A stretch of 64,000 nucleotides of DNA, from contig OAPG01000001.1 in the NCBI GenBank assembly GCA_900208305.1, positions 2,170,001 through 2,234,000 of the forward strand, in the 5' to 3' direction. This document shows positions 1-11,219 of the stretch, piece by piece. The position numbers and the translations under genes are program-made. This DNA comes from Melanopsichium pennsylvanicum. Taxonomy: Eukaryota; Basidiomycota; Ustilaginomycetes; Ustilaginales. The notes beneath the pieces were generated by a model. That model was not told where the DNA came from. It was given only the letters and a program-made list of their open reading frames with translations, and did not search any database. Positions within the stretch are counted from its first letter, which is position 1. Each line of letters opens with the position of its first letter.

Positions 1-1
1 C

Positions 2-1705
2 TCGATCTTCATCCTCATCTTTGCGCTTGCATCGATACACACACGCTGGCAACGACATCGTCATCTGCGCAATGCACCTGTAAAAGGGCATACATCAGGC
101 TCTGGAGGACTCGTTCGGTCTGTCGCCGCCTTCAGAATGCTTGCATACCGTTGCCTGCCGTCGTATCGATTTGGCCTGATCAACTTTCGTCTTCCGGCCC
201 TTGGGGCCTCATTGGCACTCGGCGCGTTCATGCTGGGTTTCACGATCTGGACCTTCGTCGTTCAACCCTACTATCGAGTCGATAGCAGCTTCGGCAGTCC
301 ACCTCTGGCTCTGCGTTCTGGTATGATGGCACTGGGTCTGATGCCTTTCATCTACACGCTGGGCTCAAAAGTCAATTTCATCTCTTTACTCACGGGAGTC
401 AGTCACGAAAAGCTTCAAGTATACCACCAGTGGTTGGCTCGTTTTATGCTCTTCCTTGCAACGATCCACGTCATCCCCTTTATTCACCAGCCCCTGGCCG
501 ACCATGGTGTTGCCGGCCTGCGGAAACAGTTCTTCTCGGACAGCATCTACACGACTGGTGTGATCGCGTATGCTTGTCTGTTTGTTCTCTCCTTTGCTAG
601 CACGAGCGGGATCCGCGAGAGGTGCTACGAGCTCTTTCTGCTCATCCACGTTCCTGTCGCTATCCTCTTTCTGGGCTACATGTTCGTTCACTGCCAGGCT
701 CTTCTCACCTCCTGGCGATATCTTTGGGCAACCGCAGCCTTGTACATGCTCTCGGTCTTTTTGCGATTTGCGCTTCAGCTGCAACACAGCGGGTTCCTTT
801 CGATGTCAAAATGTCGCATCGAGGCACTTCCGAACGGTCTGACGAAGATGACGGTCGAGTCGACAATGCGCTGGAGACCCGGTCAACATGTCTTCGTACG
901 TTTCCCTGGACTTGCACCTCTGTCGGCACACCCTTTCACGATAGTCTCGATGCCCTCACCCGATAATCAGCAGCTCGTGTCAACGGTTGTGCTGATGGCA
1001 AAAGCTCGCAAGGGTCTAACAAAGCGCCTTCATGATCAAGCTTTCAAGGTGCAAACCCAGCAGGTTGCTCGCGTCCGAAGCGGTCTCACTCTTTCAGCTA
1101 TTCTGGATGGACCTTACGGACAAGACGCCGGCGTTTCGAGCTATACGCGTGTTCTCCTACTAGCTGGAGGAAGCGGTATCACGTTTGTTTTGGCATCGCT
1201 GCTCGAACTGTCGTGGCGGTGGCAGAGAAATGCAGCTGCTACTCGTGCTGTGCATCTCATTTGGTCAATGCGAGATGTGCAGGCCCTAGAATGGATTCGC
1301 CAGCACCTTGTCGCAATCGCCGCTCTTGCACCACTCGACGCCTTAAAAGTATCAATATTTATCAGCGGAGAGGATGCGGTCCCGCGAGAACTCAACCTGC
1401 CACTTACATGGGACATACAATGGGGTTCACGCCCTGACGCTTCCACCGCAGTGAGAGAAATGATCTGCGAGGCGTCGATTCCCTCTTCACACGATGCCGA
1501 TGTCGAGAAGTTGACCTCGAGCTCATCGAGAGTCGGTTCACAAGGTGTTGTGGATTCCGGGTCAGCGGCTGTCGTGGTCTGTGGCCCTCACGGCATGGTC
1601 CAAGACGCTTCCAATGCTGTGGCAGACCTTCAAGCTGACATCGTCCGCGGTAAGCTGCGTAGTTTTCATGACGTCTCCCTCATCACCGAGAGTTTTGGAT
1701 TTTAA
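2..1705 (+). CDS. Ferric/metalloreductase (FRE family), C-terminal part, cut by window start
   Basis: The reading frame is open from the first bases, so the true start lies upstream; 567 codons are visible plus the stop. The family reduces extracellular Fe(III)/Cu(II) at the plasma membrane with electrons passed from NADPH through FAD and two hemes. Seen: several hydrophobic segments, including spaced histidines in YHQWLARFMLFLATIHVI and HVPVAILFLGYMFVH that fit the heme-ligand pattern; the FAD-binding motif HPFTIVS; the NADPH-binding glycine motif AGGSGIT; a late VVVCGPHGM motif; and the typical C-terminal ESFGF ending. No intron is needed in the visible part. Which paralogue this is, and whether it sits with an iron-uptake cluster upstream, cannot be seen. 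Family assignment is firm; substrate is inferred. Confidence 0.93.
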   Translation, partial: SIFILIFALASIHTRWQRHRHLRNAPVKGHTSGSGGLVRSVAAFRMLAYRCLPSYRFGLINFRLPALGASLALGAFMLGFTIWTFVVQPYYRVDSSFGSPPLALRSGMMALGLMPFIYTLGSKVNFISLLTGVSHEKLQVYHQWLARFMLFLATIHVIPFIHQPLADHGVAGLRKQFFSDSIYTTGVIAYACLFVLSFASTSGIRERCYELFLLIHVPVAILFLGYMFVHCQALLTSWRYLWATAALYMLSVFLRFALQLQHSGFLSMSKCRIEALPNGLTKMTVESTMRWRPGQHVFVRFPGLAPLSAHPFTIVSMPSPDNQQLVSTVVLMAKARKGLTKRLHDQAFKVQTQQVARVRSGLTLSAILDGPYGQDAGVSSYTRVLLLAGGSGITFVLASLLELSWRWQRNAAATRAVHLIWSMRDVQALEWIRQHLVAIAALAPLDALKVSIFISGEDAVPRELNLPLTWDIQWGSRPDASTAVREMICEASIPSSHDADVEKLTSSSSRVGSQGVVDSGSAAVVVCGPHGMVQDASNAVADLQADIVRGKLRSFHDVSLITESFGF

Positions 1706-3085
1706 AGGAAATGACACACTTTGATACTCTTCGCCAACTGCTCTTGATCATCTTGGTATCTGCATTTGTCGTGCAGAGAGTGAGGTCCTCAGCACGGCGA
1801 AGCAATTCGAGCGGGTCACGGGGGCTGTTTTCAGATGGCCGAAACGGTTGCATGAGCCTCGTAAGAAAGATTTTTGGTAAGAGGCGGAGCACCATGGTTG
1901 GCCATGCCAAAAATGGCTTGGAGGCCACAGAAATGGCGGAATGATCAGAACGGGGCAGCCAAACGCGACCGTTTCTGGTTTGAACGAGCGCTGTCCGTGT
2001 GAAACCGCGACGTCGACTGAGCATCTACACAATTACAAACAAGGCTTCAGTTGCATTATCGCCCGGCCCGAGCTTAGCGCGACACGTCTCTACCTCCATT
2101 TGAATACAAACAAGTACGTGTGACCTGGAGGGACTCGTTTGAAAAAGAGGCATGGTGGTCTCGTGTCGAATACACATTTTGAAATTAAAGACTCAGCCAG
2201 TTTAGTGACGCGTGACAAAAGCTTTGAAATCAGAGTCGATGCAAACAGATGGACAATTTTCTCCTTTTTCTGTACACGGCTCTGGTGCCTGCCTGACACA
2301 CCCCGGGCGGCTGAGCCGTGTTGTGAATGGAGAGCAGGCTTTCATATATATACCAAAGCTAGTCCAGCAGGCATTCCCCCTAATTCGAATCCGAAATTTC
2401 CGCCTTCCCTTCTTACCACGTCCATCCGCTCGACATTCAGGCTACGTGACTATCTGCTACTTTCGTTACTTCGCAAGCTTGTTTCGTCTCACATTTAGCA
2501 GGACAACTTGCGTACACATTTTCTTGGCATCTCTTGCTTTGAAGTTGTTTCCACAAGCCGTCACAAGGACGTCGGCACGGCTCAAAGCTTTCTTCAGCTT
2601 GAAATTCGGAGAGGTCTTCAGTGACTCGCCTTCGACCTCGATCGTCCTTTGTTCCTTTTGACGTCGAGCTTCCAAATCAGTAGTATCGAGACTAGTCTGT
2701 CTGTCGACGGTGACATCATTGTGCTTGGCGCCCTATTCCCCTGACGATCACCTTCGCTGCTGATCGTCATCTCCGAGCAGGGGATTTCTTCTCAGACCAC
2801 CCCCTTCAACCTAATCACATTCATCAAAAAGATTCTTCAATTTAACCTTGAAGGTCACCCGCCAACTTTGGCTCCCCTTTGTGCGACTTTCAGCATCTTG
2901 ACTCTTCCGCACGTTCGCCTCGCCCGCCTTGTGTTGTGATCTCGTAATTTTTTTGTGCACGGCAACGACTTAGCCTTCCACAACGACTCGTTTCATTCTT
3001 TTGTCACAACTGCACCGATACAGCGTCGACGCTTTCTACTTTCTTCCAACTCGTGTTTCCACATCCAACATTACCTTCGTACAAG
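1706..3085. other. Intergenic: ferric reductase 3' side and TBP promoter/leader
   Basis: About 1.4 kb without a recognisable gene. The short open frames here (up to about 150 codons) resemble no known family and overlap on both strands. The last several hundred bases are pyrimidine-rich (many TTC, CTC and TTTCT runs), as is usual for promoters and 5' leaders of smut housekeeping genes, and lead into the TBP start. Confidence 0.6.
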
Positions 3086-3970
3086 ATGGCTTTCGGGGGT
3101 GTCGCTCTGCCCGGATCGGGCAATCCTTCCAACAACGCTTCTAGCGTCAGGGGCAACCCCAACACACCTTCTCTTCCCAAGGCCAACGGCGCCGGCGAAG
3201 ACCAGAGGAAAGTCGTCAACGGTGGCAAGGATGCGAACTTGGAACAAGGCCTCTCGAGCGTACACGGGATCGTGCCAACGTTGCAGTGAGTATATGCTAC
3301 TTCCGATTCAACACTCCTCTTGCTTCCTCGCCATCACCTGTGTTAGACAGTGGGATGTGGTGCAGTCGAGTCTGATGAGTCCCCCCGTCAAAAGTACATT
3401 CCATGTTGACATTTTACGCTTCGTCCTTCTTGCCGCCTTATCGCGCAAAGAAACATCGTCGCCACCGTGAACCTTGAAGTGCGACTTGATCTGAAGACCA
3501 TCGCGTTGCACGCTCGTAACGCAGAGTACAACCCCAAGAGATTTGCCGCCGTCATCATGCGTATCCGTGAGCCCAAGACCACAGCACTCATCTTCGCCTC
3601 GGGCAAGATGGTGGTCACCGGAGCGAAGTCTGAGGATGATAGCCGTCTCGCCAGCCGAAAGTACGCGCGAATCATTCAAAAGCTCGGTTTCGAGGCCAAG
3701 TTCAGCGAGTTCAAGATTCAGAATATTGTCGGATCTTGCGACGTGCGCTTCCCCATTCGCTTGGAAGGTCTCGCTTACAGTCACGGTGTCTATTCATCGT
3801 ACGAGCCGGAGCTCTTCCCCGGTCTCATCTACCGCATGGTCAAGCCCAAGGTCGTACTCCTCATCTTTGTCTCTGGCAAAATCGTGCTCACCGGTGCAAA
3901 GGTGCGAGAAGAGATTTACCAGGCATTCAATCTCATCCTACCAGTACTGGCCGAGTTCCGCAAGCCTTGA
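3086..3970 (+). CDS. TBP: TATA-box-binding protein (TBP)
   Basis: Exons 3086-3285 and 3451-3970 give 239 residues; the intron is 165 nt (GTGAGT...AAAG). TBP binds the TATA element and nucleates transcription by RNA polymerases I, II and III. After a variable 58-residue N-terminal tail rich in Gly, Asn, Pro and Ser comes the conserved saddle made of two direct repeats. The first begins [15 protein letters not shown] and includes [19 protein letters not shown]. The second has [34 protein letters not shown] and [14 protein letters not shown]. The junction restores PTLQ|NIVATV, which confirms the splice. An in-frame ATG 11 codons upstream (3053) would add MFPHPTLPSYK; I prefer 3086 because MAFGG is the more natural tail start. 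The second repeat and C-terminus (VLAEFRKP) are complete, so the gene looks functional. Confidence 0.97.
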
Positions 3971-4768
3971 TCGAGGTCTTCGACCCTGGCACGTACAAAT
4001 TACCCATCGTCTCATTGCAGCATCAATCACTAAACCCACCTCAGAACAGCAGAATCAGCAGCATCATGATCGTGTTCAGCCCATGCTCGCGGCTCGATGT
4101 CGTCCAGCTTGGTTAAGCACGTAACCCTTCCCGTCCGTGCACCACTCCTAATTCTTCGCACCCTTTCCAGTGTGATCATAGATCTCCGATTTCCTCTCGT
4201 GCCTCATTGGAAGCTCCGCTCGTCGCTTGTTGGGATTCCTCTATATTTCTCTCTTCCACTATCATCGTTGGCGATCGCCATCATCAATGTCACATCACTG
4301 AAAATCTTTCAAATCAAAGTTGTACTTGTACCGTTCTTCTCAACAATCGCAATTCAGTTTTTTCGATACTGAGCACTTGATGATCTGCTCTTTGAGTTGC
4401 GGCTTGTCTGAATCAGCAGCGCAACCGAACCTGACGATGCGATACTGGTCGTTGCTGATATCTTGGCAGGTGTGTCAGCGTCGAGTCGGGTGAAAGTGCA
4501 CTCACGCAGTGATCGATAGTGTCAGATACGGGATCCGCTGCTTTTCAGGCAAAGGCTTGTGCAGTCCTGTTGGCTCGGAGGGAGCGCAGGGATGCAGTGG
4601 AGGAGGATAGAACAGAGAGGCCTGCCTCTTTGCAAGAATTTCAGTCCAGGTTCGCGAACAGCAGGTTGAACGTGAATGCAAGATGTTTTGTCTAAAGTTA
4701 CACAGATGTACATGGCAAAGCAAGGCGAAAAGCCATTGAACAGATCTTTGGATTGTCTTGTTTGAGCT
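3971..4768. other. Convergent 3' region between TBP and CFIm25
   Basis: About 800 bases between two genes that point towards each other. I see no coding region or RNA gene; it should hold the two 3' untranslated regions. Confidence 0.6.
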
Positions 4769-5756
<988 letters not shown>

Positions 5757-6639
5757 GATGCGAGGGCAGTAGACACTGGCTATCTGAGCACAGCAAATGT
5801 GGTGCTTGATGGTCTCGCTCGGTATCGGCGAGTCAGATTGATTGATGTGTGCCAACTTTGATGCCTGCAGTGTTTCCGTCGATGCTGCTCTTGGTGATTT
5901 CGTTTGTTGGATGCTGAGATGCAATGTCAACGCGAACATGCGAAGGAAGCACAAGACGAAAAGCACTTTTGTGTAGTTGAATACTTCGCGCATGGGGCGT
6001 AATGCTTATGTAAGCTAAAATTGAGCAGTGTTATGCCGAAACAGAATTAGTTGAAACGACGAGAAAATCCACTAACTCGCCTGCGCTACAAACCCCAACG
6101 GCCATTCTGTCGAAAATTTTGCCCTCTTCGAAAACCGCCTTACTGAGTCACTGCGATGAGCAGATTTGATGGATGGACACAAATGCAGCATACCAGTTGA
6201 GTCACGACCCCCGTGTAATGCAATGCTTCGGGAGCGGCACGACCAGATTCGGGAAGGGAAGCTCTGTTTCAAGGTCCAAAAAACCTACCGAAGAGGGTAA
6301 TAAATTTATGAAGGTGGATTTGCATGACGTTAATGTTAGAACACGCGCAGCATCGAAAGCGAATGAAGCAGGGTGCGGGAACATGAGGGATGCACGTCGC
6401 GACAGCCTCTGCTGTTAGGCGTTGCACCTTGTGGAGGCGGGGTGTGCCAAAAAGCAAAAAGAGAGCACATTCACGCATGCATGTCGCGATATCCATCCAT
6501 CCATCCGCCCGATTCTACTCGTTGTGCGTCCATTCATCCGCGGCTCAAAAGACCCTTCCCTTATGTCCACATCCTTATTCATAACCTCTGTATCGTAGGA
6601 TCTAGTGACTGCTCCACCGTCCCATTCAACCATTCAGAC
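5757..6639. promoter_or_regulatory. Divergent promoter region between CFIm25 and the SAP-like protein gene
   Basis: About 880 bases separating two gene starts that face away from each other. No coding region recognised. It presumably carries both promoters and 5' leaders; no specific element is clear to me. Confidence 0.5.
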
Positions 6640-7954
6640 ATGTCGAGCACTCCATTCAAAGGATCGCTAAAGGCCAAGCGTAAGGGCGAGCTCACCGAAA
6701 TCGCCCAGGCTCTTGGTATCGGTCTCGACCAATCGCAGAAGAAAGAAGAACTCGAAGACCTCATCCGCGAACACTTGATGAGCCACAAGAACCAGTACTC
6801 GAGCAACGAGAACTTTAAAGGTCTCATTGACAGCCTCGACTCGGGTCGCAGACGCTCTGCTCGATCCAGCAGCGTCAACGGAAATGCGTAAGTATATGGT
6901 CCCCAGACGCGACAGTCTGATGCTTTCATGCTGGCTCGTATTCTGGTGGTACAAGGGTACTAATTTCTTCGCTTGATTGCCTCTGATTCTCTCTAAATGG
7001 TGAGGTTTGATTCACATCCAAAGCGATTCGGACACTTCCGACTCTCCCGAAGCTTCTGTGCGTTCGCCTCGCAAGCACTCGCAGCGACCTTCCAACCTGG
7101 TCACCCCATCGACGCCGAACGCCGTACCTACCAGCACCTCCGAAATCGCGGCTATTGTCAAGCAGCGTGGATTGAAAGCTCGCAAGTCTGTCGACAAGCT
7201 CGTCGACACCATCGCTGACAAAGCTCGTTCTACCGCCAACGAGCTCACCTCTGAGGTCCAAGATGCCCAGCAAGAAGTCGCTGCCAGCCTGCAGGCTGTT
7301 CAAGGCGAAGCCGCCAAGCGCTCCCGTAAAGTCAAGCAGGAGGGCCACAAGATTTATGTTCGCGCCCGCACTTGGCTCAGCGACTCGAAAAACCTCGTTC
7401 GCCTCCTCGTTGCCTTTGAAGGTATCTTGCTCGTCCTCGCCACGCTTCCCACCACTTACGTCGAGCTTGGCAGCCGTGGCCCGCAGATCCCTGTCATCAA
7501 CCCAAAGTCGGGCATCAATGGTTACCTCCCTCACTGGGCCATCACTCTTCCCGATCCGCGCGGATTGATCAGCCTCAACTTCTACCGCCCGCTTGTCCTC
7601 TGGGCTGTGTACAGCGTCCTTGTCCCTCTCGCTGTGGCTCACCTCATCACCTTTGACCGCCGTGCCCAGCCTTCGTCCCACTCTTTCTTGCTGGCCCGTC
7701 TCTCTGCGCTCTTCTTCCTCGCCCGAGTTCTGCCCAACAGCACCTTGTCCGCACTTGGCTTCCCTTCGCCTGCAGTGTTGGGTGTTGCTGCCGGAGAGGT
7801 GCCCGAGTCCGCCCTCATCCGAGGTCTGCGCTCGCTCTTTTCGTACGACTACGTGCTTGCCCACCTCGGCGTGGATCTTCAGATCTGGGCAACCGCGACT
7901 GTATTCGGCTTCTCTCAGTACGAGGCCATCGCTGCGCGCCCTCGAGCTGCTTGA
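6640..7954 (+). CDS. SAP/HeH-like multi-pass membrane protein, function unknown
   Basis: Exons 6640-6887 and 7024-7954 give 392 residues; the intron is 136 nt (GTAAGT...CAAAG). I do not recognise the family by name. Residues 7-43 (KGSLKAKRKGELTEIAQALG onward, ending EDLIREHL) resemble a SAP/HeH helix-loop-helix, a DNA-binding fold also found in inner-nuclear-membrane proteins such as Heh1/Src1. A Ser/Pro-rich stretch follows, then a helical, probably coiled region with many K, A, Q and E, then three or four hydrophobic segments (RLLVAFEGILLVLATLP, LVLWAVYSVLVPLAVAHLI, SALFFLARVL and possibly one near the C-terminus). The order resembles inner-nuclear-membrane proteins, but that location is inference only. 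The start is the first ATG before the SAP-like segment. Confidence 0.85.
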
Positions 7955-8468
7955 GCCAAAACCCGTCAGACACGGTGTTAGAACGTCGCTGTTTGCTAAA
8001 GCCAATTTCTTACTTTAATGGATGTTGGATATCGACTCTCGCCTGCTTCGATGTTTCAACGGAACAAGATACCCGACAGTTTGCTCCCAATTACCTGTAG
8101 AGGCGGAACACGAGATTGCCGTTAAACGCACCCGGCTCGTCCGCCTTTCCTGCTGCCATTGCTTCAGAACGATTCCTTTGTGTCTTTTACTCGCTTCCGG
8201 TGCTTCCGAATATGAATGTATCGATGTTGTTCCTCCTTGGCTCAAGCCTTGGCCGACATCGTTCTCCCATGTATGTATTCAAGCTGTGGAGTGCAGTCAA
8301 TCTCAAGTGCTCCACTTATCGTCGCACCGCTGCCAATTCGGGTCTGATCTCGAAATGTTTGTGACACATTAGCTGTATTCTGATTTGGCGAAGCGCTACA
8401 AGAACGCAGTGATGAATGGTGTTGCTTTGCCAAATCAAATCTAATCTCCATGCTGGTATCTTTGACGG
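7955..8468. other. Convergent 3' region, no gene seen
   Basis: About 510 bases between the 3' ends of the SAP-like gene and the OPA3-like gene. Nothing recognised. Confidence 0.55.
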
Positions 8469-9520
8469 TCATGCCGTTGCTGACTGTTTATGCTGAGCGA
8501 GAAGATTGGCTAGGGAGGCATCTACAGGTTCTGCGTTGGAACTTGTCTCCCCTCTCGCCTCTCGCGCTAACGCTTTGGCTCTCTCTAGCGCCACTTGCTG
8601 GATGATGGATGGTCGGAGTAGCGGTTCCGAGTCATCTGGTGTCCCTCTCGGCGACTGTGCTTTGTTGGGAATCGAAAGGTCCGATGTGGTCGTTGCCTGG
8701 TCATGCGTGATCTGGTCCTGATATGACACACGTGCGTCCGCCCGCTTGCTTCCCAATATGCCTTCCAGTTCCAATGCCTCCGGCCCTACGACCCATCTGT
8801 TTTTCAGCGCAAGGTTCAATAATACCGACACAGCCGCTTGCAACTGCCTGCTCTTCAGCTCCTCATTTTGTCTATCATGATACACTTTCAGTCTAGCCTC
8901 CACCAAGGAAGGGTCGGCTTCCTCCGTCACAACTCCGTTCTTATCAGCTACCTTTCTTCCCGCTGAGGCAGCAGCCTCAAGGTCCTCTCCTTCCGAATCT
9001 GAGACTTGTCGGAGCTGATCCAAGTCTATTCCGAGCACAGTGGCCATCTCTTCTAACTGATCCTTAAGTTGGTCAAGTGCATCTTCGGTGCGATCGCGTT
9101 GTTTGGCTTTCTGCCGAGAGCTGCGGTATGTCTCGCCCACGATTAGGGCTGCAGCGACGAAGAACAAGAAGCCCTCCGATATGGCATTTGCGCCATTGGC
9201 AATCGCTTTAGCGTCGTTCAGAGGTCGCACCTTCTGTTGTACGCCATTGGGGAGAAGGTTCGTGCGCAGCGCCATTTCGGTTCGGTGCATGCGCTGGGCA
9301 AGCGCTATACAAATCTGCATCATCCGAGGTGGTCAGGTACGAAGCAGAATGTTTCGATACAAGGAATAGCGTCAGCGCGATGCTGTCTCCTGCCGTAATC
9401 TGAAATTCATCGACTCACCTTCTTGAACGACTCATGTTGTGCCGCTTGGCTCTTGAGCTGAGTCGCAATTGGCTTGGCTAGCGTTCGAATAGCGAGTGTG
9501 GCAATCTTGGCTGTCGCCAT
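8469..9520 (-). CDS. OPA3: OPA3-like mitochondrial protein
   Basis: Minus-strand exons 9419-9520 and 8469-9314 give 315 residues; the intron is 104 nt (GTGAGT...TGCAG). OPA3 proteins are small mitochondrial membrane proteins linked to mitochondrial morphology and lipid metabolism; human OPA3 is mutated in optic atrophy. Exon 1 encodes the diagnostic N-terminus MATAKIATLAIRTLAKPIAT. Exon 2 starts ICIALAQRMHRTEM, matching the family's FR-ICI-LAQ-H junction. A hydrophobic segment (AISEGFLFFVAAALIVGETY) is followed by a coiled-coil rich in Q, R, E and D (KAKQRDRTEDALDQLKDQLE). The C-terminal half (about 170 residues) is longer than in animal OPA3 and looks partly disordered, as in other fungal homologues. 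Confidence 0.9.
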
Positions 9521-10201
9521 CCTAGTATCTCTTGTGTTCAAGTGCTCCTGAAGATGCTGTTGTGAGACAAGGTGGTGGAACCACAAGCCAGGGTCTCATC
9601 TGAGATCGTAGGACCGTGCCAACCTCGAAGCTCGAGACTCAGCCCCTAATAGTTTTGGATGTTTGTTAGATCTAAAAATTCTTTCGAGAAAATTCGCCCC
9701 TCCCTCGACTTGACTGTAGATGGCAACGATGATGCCAACCTGCTGCTTGGGCTGGAATCCCGACAAGGATCCCCGATCCTGCAGGCGTCATGAACGGATC
9801 AAGGTGGAATCTCGTCCCATCAGCGGCGTAGCAGCGACCCATCACAAGCTTCCTGCGCAGCCGTGAATCGCGCCCTGCTTTCGTGCTTTCTGGACTGTCA
9901 ATCAAGACGACTTTTGAGGCGGAGGTAAGGTTCGGAAGAGCTATTTGAACGCGCGTTGGGCGGCTTGACCGGGCCGTTGACCCTTCCGCTTTGCATTTGA
10001 TGTTTACGTGCTGGCTACCACTCCAACCCACATTCAACAAGGTAATTTTGCAGGAAGGAGTGGAACCACGTATTCGATCAAGTCCACGGTGACACTGGTA
10101 CGGGATCAATCATCTCGCGACGCCGATGAGCAGGTTCGGCGTAGGTCCGAACGAGGAAAGTATGTGCCAAGATGAACGCTTCCGCACTTGTTTGCTCTTT
10201 T

Positions 10202-10238
<37 letters not shown>

Positions 10239-11219
10239 CCACATGAAAACAGTACAGTAAATTTAGGCGGCACCTTGACAGTCTCTAACCCTTCCCGTCA
10301 GTCGGAAACAGAAGCCTAAATCAAAGCACACATGTGGGCGAGTCGTCGAGCCTACTGTATGCGCTTGTCTACCGATGTTTCTTTATTTATTTTCCCGCCC
10401 TCTCGCAATCCCTGAGTTGTGCGGTCGGCTTCGTGACGAAAATTGTTCGGGGATCTGGCCATCTTTGCGTGCCTGCTTCAAGGTCATTCGGGCCCCTATC
10501 ACTTCACGTCTTCACGTCTATTCAGTCCCAGTCGTCGACCAAAGGAGAAGGGTCCATACATAGCTACCACAATGCAGGAAGACGTATTGATCTATGCCAC
10601 AAATTTCGCATGAGCGATGCCGACTGAGATAGTGACTAACGCTGGAGGTCACACTCATCGTCGAGTTGCCTGGTTGGCGGCTTGAAATGCGTGTTGTCTG
10701 CTGGCTCATGCGCACTCACTCAGCGTTTGAATTTTCTAGCTGATTCTTCTACTTCCTGCACATTCTGCGGCTTCGATACCTCATCTTGCACCCCTCTTGA
10801 CCGTCTGCTTTTTGCCCTGTCGCTTTCTTGGCGCCATCTTAGCCTTCGGCTTCAACATTAACAGAAGGCGAGCGAGACCAACACACATCCTCGTGTCAGC
10901 CTCGCAGACAGACAAATTGCGTCCCTTTTTCCGACCCTGGTTCGGCTTTCTTGACACGATTCCTCGACCACCATATATCCCCTGACGGCTCTGGCATCCT
11001 TGTTCTTATCACATTCCCCGCTCTCTAGCATCAAATTATATCTCATCTGGATTGTTCGGACTGCTCTTCGCTGCCCTCCGTACTCTGCCACCATCCTCAG
11101 CACCGTCAAATCCCTGCGACCCTTGCAGCATCCTCAGCGGTCCATCCGAATCATCTCGACACCGACCGCATCGTCACCTTCTGAGAACTCTGTCGGCCTA
11201 AGCTGACAGCGCAGCAAAG
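9521..11219. promoter_or_regulatory. Divergent promoter region between OPA3-like and trehalose synthase-like genes
   Basis: About 1.7 kb with no convincing coding region (a 145-codon minus-strand frame at 9672-10109 matches nothing I know). It holds a 32-base T tract at 10204-10235. The last 500 bases are pyrimidine-rich and probably form the long 5' leader of the downstream gene. Confidence 0.5.
10204..10235 (+). repeat. Poly(dT) tract, 32 bases
   Basis: Uninterrupted run of 32 T on the plus strand. Poly(dA:dT) tracts often exclude nucleosomes at fungal promoters; here it lies about 700 bases upstream of the OPA3-like start and 1 kb upstream of the trehalose synthase-like start. The exact length may be affected by sequencing error. 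Confidence 0.9.

Noticed and set aside
6926..8005. 359-codon open frame antisense to the SAP-like protein gene
   Set aside because: Same mirror effect of codon bias; low-complexity translation with no recognisable domain, and the plus strand gives a sensible spliced protein.
9672..10109. 145-codon minus-strand frame
   Set aside because: No family resemblance and no splice partners; lies in a region that looks like promoter DNA.
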